Made by a program: the position numbers and the translations under genes. From the NCBI GenBank assembly GCA_045602025.1, contig JAZSAT010000019.1, forward strand, positions 1 through 58,795: 58,795 nt of DNA, given 5' to 3'. The notes below the pieces were generated by a model. The model saw only the letters and a program-made list of their open reading frames with translations. It had not been told where the DNA came from and did not search any database. This document shows positions 56,513 through 58,795 of this stretch, one piece after another. Positions within the stretch are counted from its first letter, which is position 1. Each line of letters starts with the position of its first letter. The stretch comes from RGIG5579 sp045602025. GTDB lineage: Bacteria; Bacillota; Clostridia; Oscillospirales; SIG627.

Positions 56513-58699
56513 ATGCCTCAAGGAAGTTTGTATTTTACTGTGCGAACGGCAGACAGTGCCTTTCCCGTTTCCACCGCCACCGTTCGGGTGACCCTTCCCG
56601 ACGGAACTTATGTAGGTGAGGATACGGTCCTGTCGGCAAATGGCTCGGTTTCCAAGGAGTTTTTCATTGAAGCACCCGACAGAAACCTATCTCTCAGGCC
56701 CGAGGAGGAGCAGCCCTATTCCACCTGTGATGCACTTGTTTCAGCAGAAGGATTTTATTCCTTTCAGATACGGGGTATCCAGATCTTTGCCGATGAAAAA
56801 AGCTACCTTCCCGTAGAAATGATCCCCCGGGGGCAAAGCGAAGACGAGGTGCTTTCCTATGAGATCGGACCCCACGCCCTTCGGACCACACCGGAAAACC
56901 GCATCGAAGGACCGAGCGAAGAGGAAAGGGTTTTGGGGCAGGTCTTTATTCCCGAAAGGGTAACGGTGCATCTTGGCACCCCTTCCTCTTCCGCTTCGAA
57001 TGTAACGGTGCCCTTTATTGATTACATTAAAAATGTAGCGTCCAGCGAGATCTATCCTACCTGGCCCGAAAACAGCCTTCGCGCCAATATTCTCTGTCAG
57101 ATCTCCTTTATTCTCAACCGAGTATTTACCGAATGGTATCCCTCCCGCGGGTATAATTTCAATATTACAAATTCCACCGCCTACGACCAGTACTTTGTCT
57201 ACGGCAGAAACATATACGAAAGCATTTCCACCATTGTGGATGAGATCTTCAATGAATACATCCGAAGACCGGGCAGGATCGATCCCTTCTTTGCCGAGTA
57301 CTGTAACGGAACCTCTGTTACCTGTGCGGGTCTTTCTCAGTGGGGAACGGTGAGCCTTGCCAATGCGGGGAGAAGCGTTCCGGAGATCCTTCAGTTTTAC
57401 TACGGCAATGTAGAGATCACAGAGACAAATAATGTTCGCGCCATTGAATCCTCCTACCCAGGCTCTCCCTTGCGCCGTGGCTCTTCGGGAAGTGATGTGC
57501 GCACCATTCAGCAGCAGCTGAACCGAATCCGGGTCAATTACCCTGCCATTCCCGCCATTAATCGGGTAGATGGTGTTTTCGGCAGTGAAACGGAAAATGC
57601 CGTTCGGGCGTTTCAGCGCATTTTTGATCTTGCCGTTGACGGTGTGGTAGGGAAGAAGACCTGGTACCGTATTTCCTATATTTATGTGGCGGTGAAAAAG
57701 CTTGCGGAATTAAACAGCGAAGGAGAACGACCCCAGTACGACGACAATTCCTACCCCGGTCTTTTGCGCCTGGGTGATACGGGAACGGCGGTGCAGAATT
57801 TGCAGTTTTACCTGAAAAATATTGCCGCCTTCAATCCCTTTGTTGCAGATCTTGATATTGATGGCTTTTTCGGCAGCAGAACGGAAAATTCGGTGCTCTC
57901 CTTTCAGCGTACCTATGGGCTGAATCAGGACGGTATCGTAGGGGAAAATACCTGGAATCGGATCGTTCGGGTGTTTCAGGATATTACCGAAGGGGGAACG
58001 ATCATTCTTCAGCCCTATCCGGGAAGGCTTTTGCGCATTGGTTCTTCGGGGGATGAGGTCCTTTACGAGCAGATCCTTTTAAACCGCACCCGCCCTGTTT
58101 TTGTAACCATAGGAAGGCTGGAGGAGGACGGCGTCTTCGGAAGCCGTATGCGCAGTGCAGTTAGAGAGTTTCAAAGGCTCTTCGGCCTTTCGGACGACGG
58201 TGTTATCGGAAGAGATACCTGGAATGCCCTCAATCGGGTGTTTGGCTCTACCCAGTCGGGCTGCTTTGATTCGGGACCTACCCAAAGCGGCAGGACCCTG
58301 CGCTACGGCTCGCAGGGGAGCGAGGTGGCCTCTCTTCAGGCAAGGCTGAATCTGATCGGCACGGAGCTTGCGCCCATTCCCACGGTTCGGGTGGACGGTG
58401 CATTCGGAAGAAGAACGGAAGAGGCAGTCAAGGTGTTTCAGAGGATCTTCGGACTGACTCCCGACGGTATCGTCGGCGATGCCACCCGTACCCGCCTGTT
58501 TGAGATCGCAAGAGGTGTGGAGGCAGGGTGCTTCCCGCAGAATACGAGAGCGGCTTTTTCCATAGAAGATGAAGAATTTGAGCCGGGAGAAACATTCCGC
58601 AATGAAGAGGTGTTTGAGACGAGAGAAGTATTTCGCGAGGAAGATGATCTTGTGGATTGGAAGAGGGAATTTTTAAGAGGAAATGACAGGGATCGATAA
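56513..58699 (+). CDS. SpoIID-like protein with four peptidoglycan-binding repeats
   Basis: 728 residues from ATG 56513 (AAAGGAG site); no signal peptide is visible. N-terminal beta domain (about 1-110; carboxypeptidase-regulatory-like, TATVRVTLPDGTYVGEDTVL), a SpoIID/amidase-activator-like segment (about 180-300; FTEWYPSRGYNFNITNSTAY, CAGLSQWGTVSLANAG), then four PG_binding_1 repeats (about 310-395, 415-490, 500-580, 595-670), each with VFGSRTE.AV..FQ and DGIVG..TW motifs, and a very acidic tail. Such proteins bind or remodel peptidoglycan, often of spores. The missing signal peptide suggests action in the mother cell or an unusual export route. A terminator follows. Confidence 0.82.
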   Translation: MPQGSLYFTVRTADSAFPVSTATVRVTLPDGTYVGEDTVLSANGSVSKEFFIEAPDRNLSLRPEEEQPYSTCDALVSAEGFYSFQIRGIQIFADEKSYLPVEMIPRGQSEDEVLSYEIGPHALRTTPENRIEGPSEEERVLGQVFIPERVTVHLGTPSSSASNVTVPFIDYIKNVASSEIYPTWPENSLRANILCQISFILNRVFTEWYPSRGYNFNITNSTAYDQYFVYGRNIYESISTIVDEIFNEYIRRPGRIDPFFAEYCNGTSVTCAGLSQWGTVSLANAGRSVPEILQFYYGNVEITETNNVRAIESSYPGSPLRRGSSGSDVRTIQQQLNRIRVNYPAIPAINRVDGVFGSETENAVRAFQRIFDLAVDGVVGKKTWYRISYIYVAVKKLAELNSEGERPQYDDNSYPGLLRLGDTGTAVQNLQFYLKNIAAFNPFVADLDIDGFFGSRTENSVLSFQRTYGLNQDGIVGENTWNRIVRVFQDITEGGTIILQPYPGRLLRIGSSGDEVLYEQILLNRTRPVFVTIGRLEEDGVFGSRMRSAVREFQRLFGLSDDGVIGRDTWNALNRVFGSTQSGCFDSGPTQSGRTLRYGSQGSEVASLQARLNLIGTELAPIPTVRVDGAFGRRTEEAVKVFQRIFGLTPDGIVGDATRTRLFEIARGVEAGCFPQNTRAAFSIEDEEFEPGETFRNEEVFETREVFREEDDLVDWKREFLRGNDRDR

Positions 58700-58711
58700 T
58701 ATAGTAAGAAA

Positions 58712-58737
58712 AGAGAGGGTCAGCCCTCTCTTTTTCT
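58712..58737 (+). terminator. Terminator after the peptidoglycan-binding protein gene
   Basis: AGAGAGGG TCAG CCCTCTCT stem followed by a T run. The remaining bases to the window end hold another CTTCC/GGAAG hairpin resembling the dispersed elements. Confidence 0.82.
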
Positions 58738-58795
58738 TTTTGGTTTTGTGATTTTTTCAAGGCTTCCTTTTTCGGAAAAGGAAAGGGTTGCAACC

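Noticed and set aside
1..58795. tRNA, rRNA, transposase, integrase or prophage genes
   Set aside because: I read both strands for the usual conserved sequence and protein motifs and saw none; a covariance-model and profile search would be needed to exclude them fully.

Overview
The window looks like a chromosomal segment from a strictly anaerobic, Gram-positive-type member of the Clostridia (Bacillota). Evidence: a three-subunit [FeFe] hydrogenase of the flavin/NADH-linked HydABC type, RnfC and RnfD, two T-box leaders, strong AGGAGG-type ribosome sites, SigA-like promoters with 17-base spacing, RNase Y beside YmdB, lipoproteins with lipobox cysteines, and a SpoIID-like peptidoglycan-binding protein. 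No rRNA, tRNA, CRISPR array, transposase or prophage was recognised. Assignment below class level is not possible from the sequence alone.

Layout. 1-935: 3'-truncated metallo-beta-lactamase-fold protein. 1187-5324 (minus): hydCBA from a consensus promoter. 5531-7683 (minus): WYL-type regulator overlapping a membrane-anchored cohesin protein. 7791-8066: tiny gene joining a signal peptide to half a dockerin, apparently an internal-deletion relic of the large surface protein at 40428-44180. 8214-12045: GalK-like kinase, 2-hydroxyacid dehydrogenase, SPFH protein and a small helical protein. 12136-15674: alanine racemase, acyltransferase, lipoprotein. 15761-23581: TepA-like protease, RNase Y, YmdB, Mfd and a PrsA-like lipoprotein. 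24060-28307 (minus): RnfC-RnfD without the other Rnf genes, and an acyl-CoA ligase. 28477-30429: DUF1836 protein, a repeat-rich non-coding stretch, and a divergent XRE/DUF6809-like pair around a palindromic operator candidate. 30468-32684 (minus): AEC transporter and HisRS.

32830-38765 is the most interesting part. A T-box leader with an apparent tyrosine (UAC) specifier precedes an acyl/aryl-CoA ligase and a sodium:solute symporter. These are followed, after a terminator and a second promoter, by indolepyruvate:ferredoxin oxidoreductase IorA and IorB. T-boxes switch genes on when the cognate tRNA is uncharged, so I read this cluster as salvage of aryl acids (uptake, CoA activation, reductive carboxylation) to make aromatic amino acids, not as amino-acid fermentation. 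That is an inference. A separate phenylalanine T-box controls pheST.

38808-45823: CapA-like protein, a 1250-residue BspA-repeat/cohesin/dockerin surface protein, and an XRE DNA-binding domain fused to L-serine dehydratase. 45835-51261: uncharacterised lipoprotein and membrane proteins. 51341-58699: pheST, a Fur/PerR regulator, an ECF S component and the SpoIID/peptidoglycan-binding protein. A family of hairpin-rich intergenic elements recurs immediately downstream of several genes; in places it supplies the stop codon or, for the Fur-family gene, the C-terminal codons.
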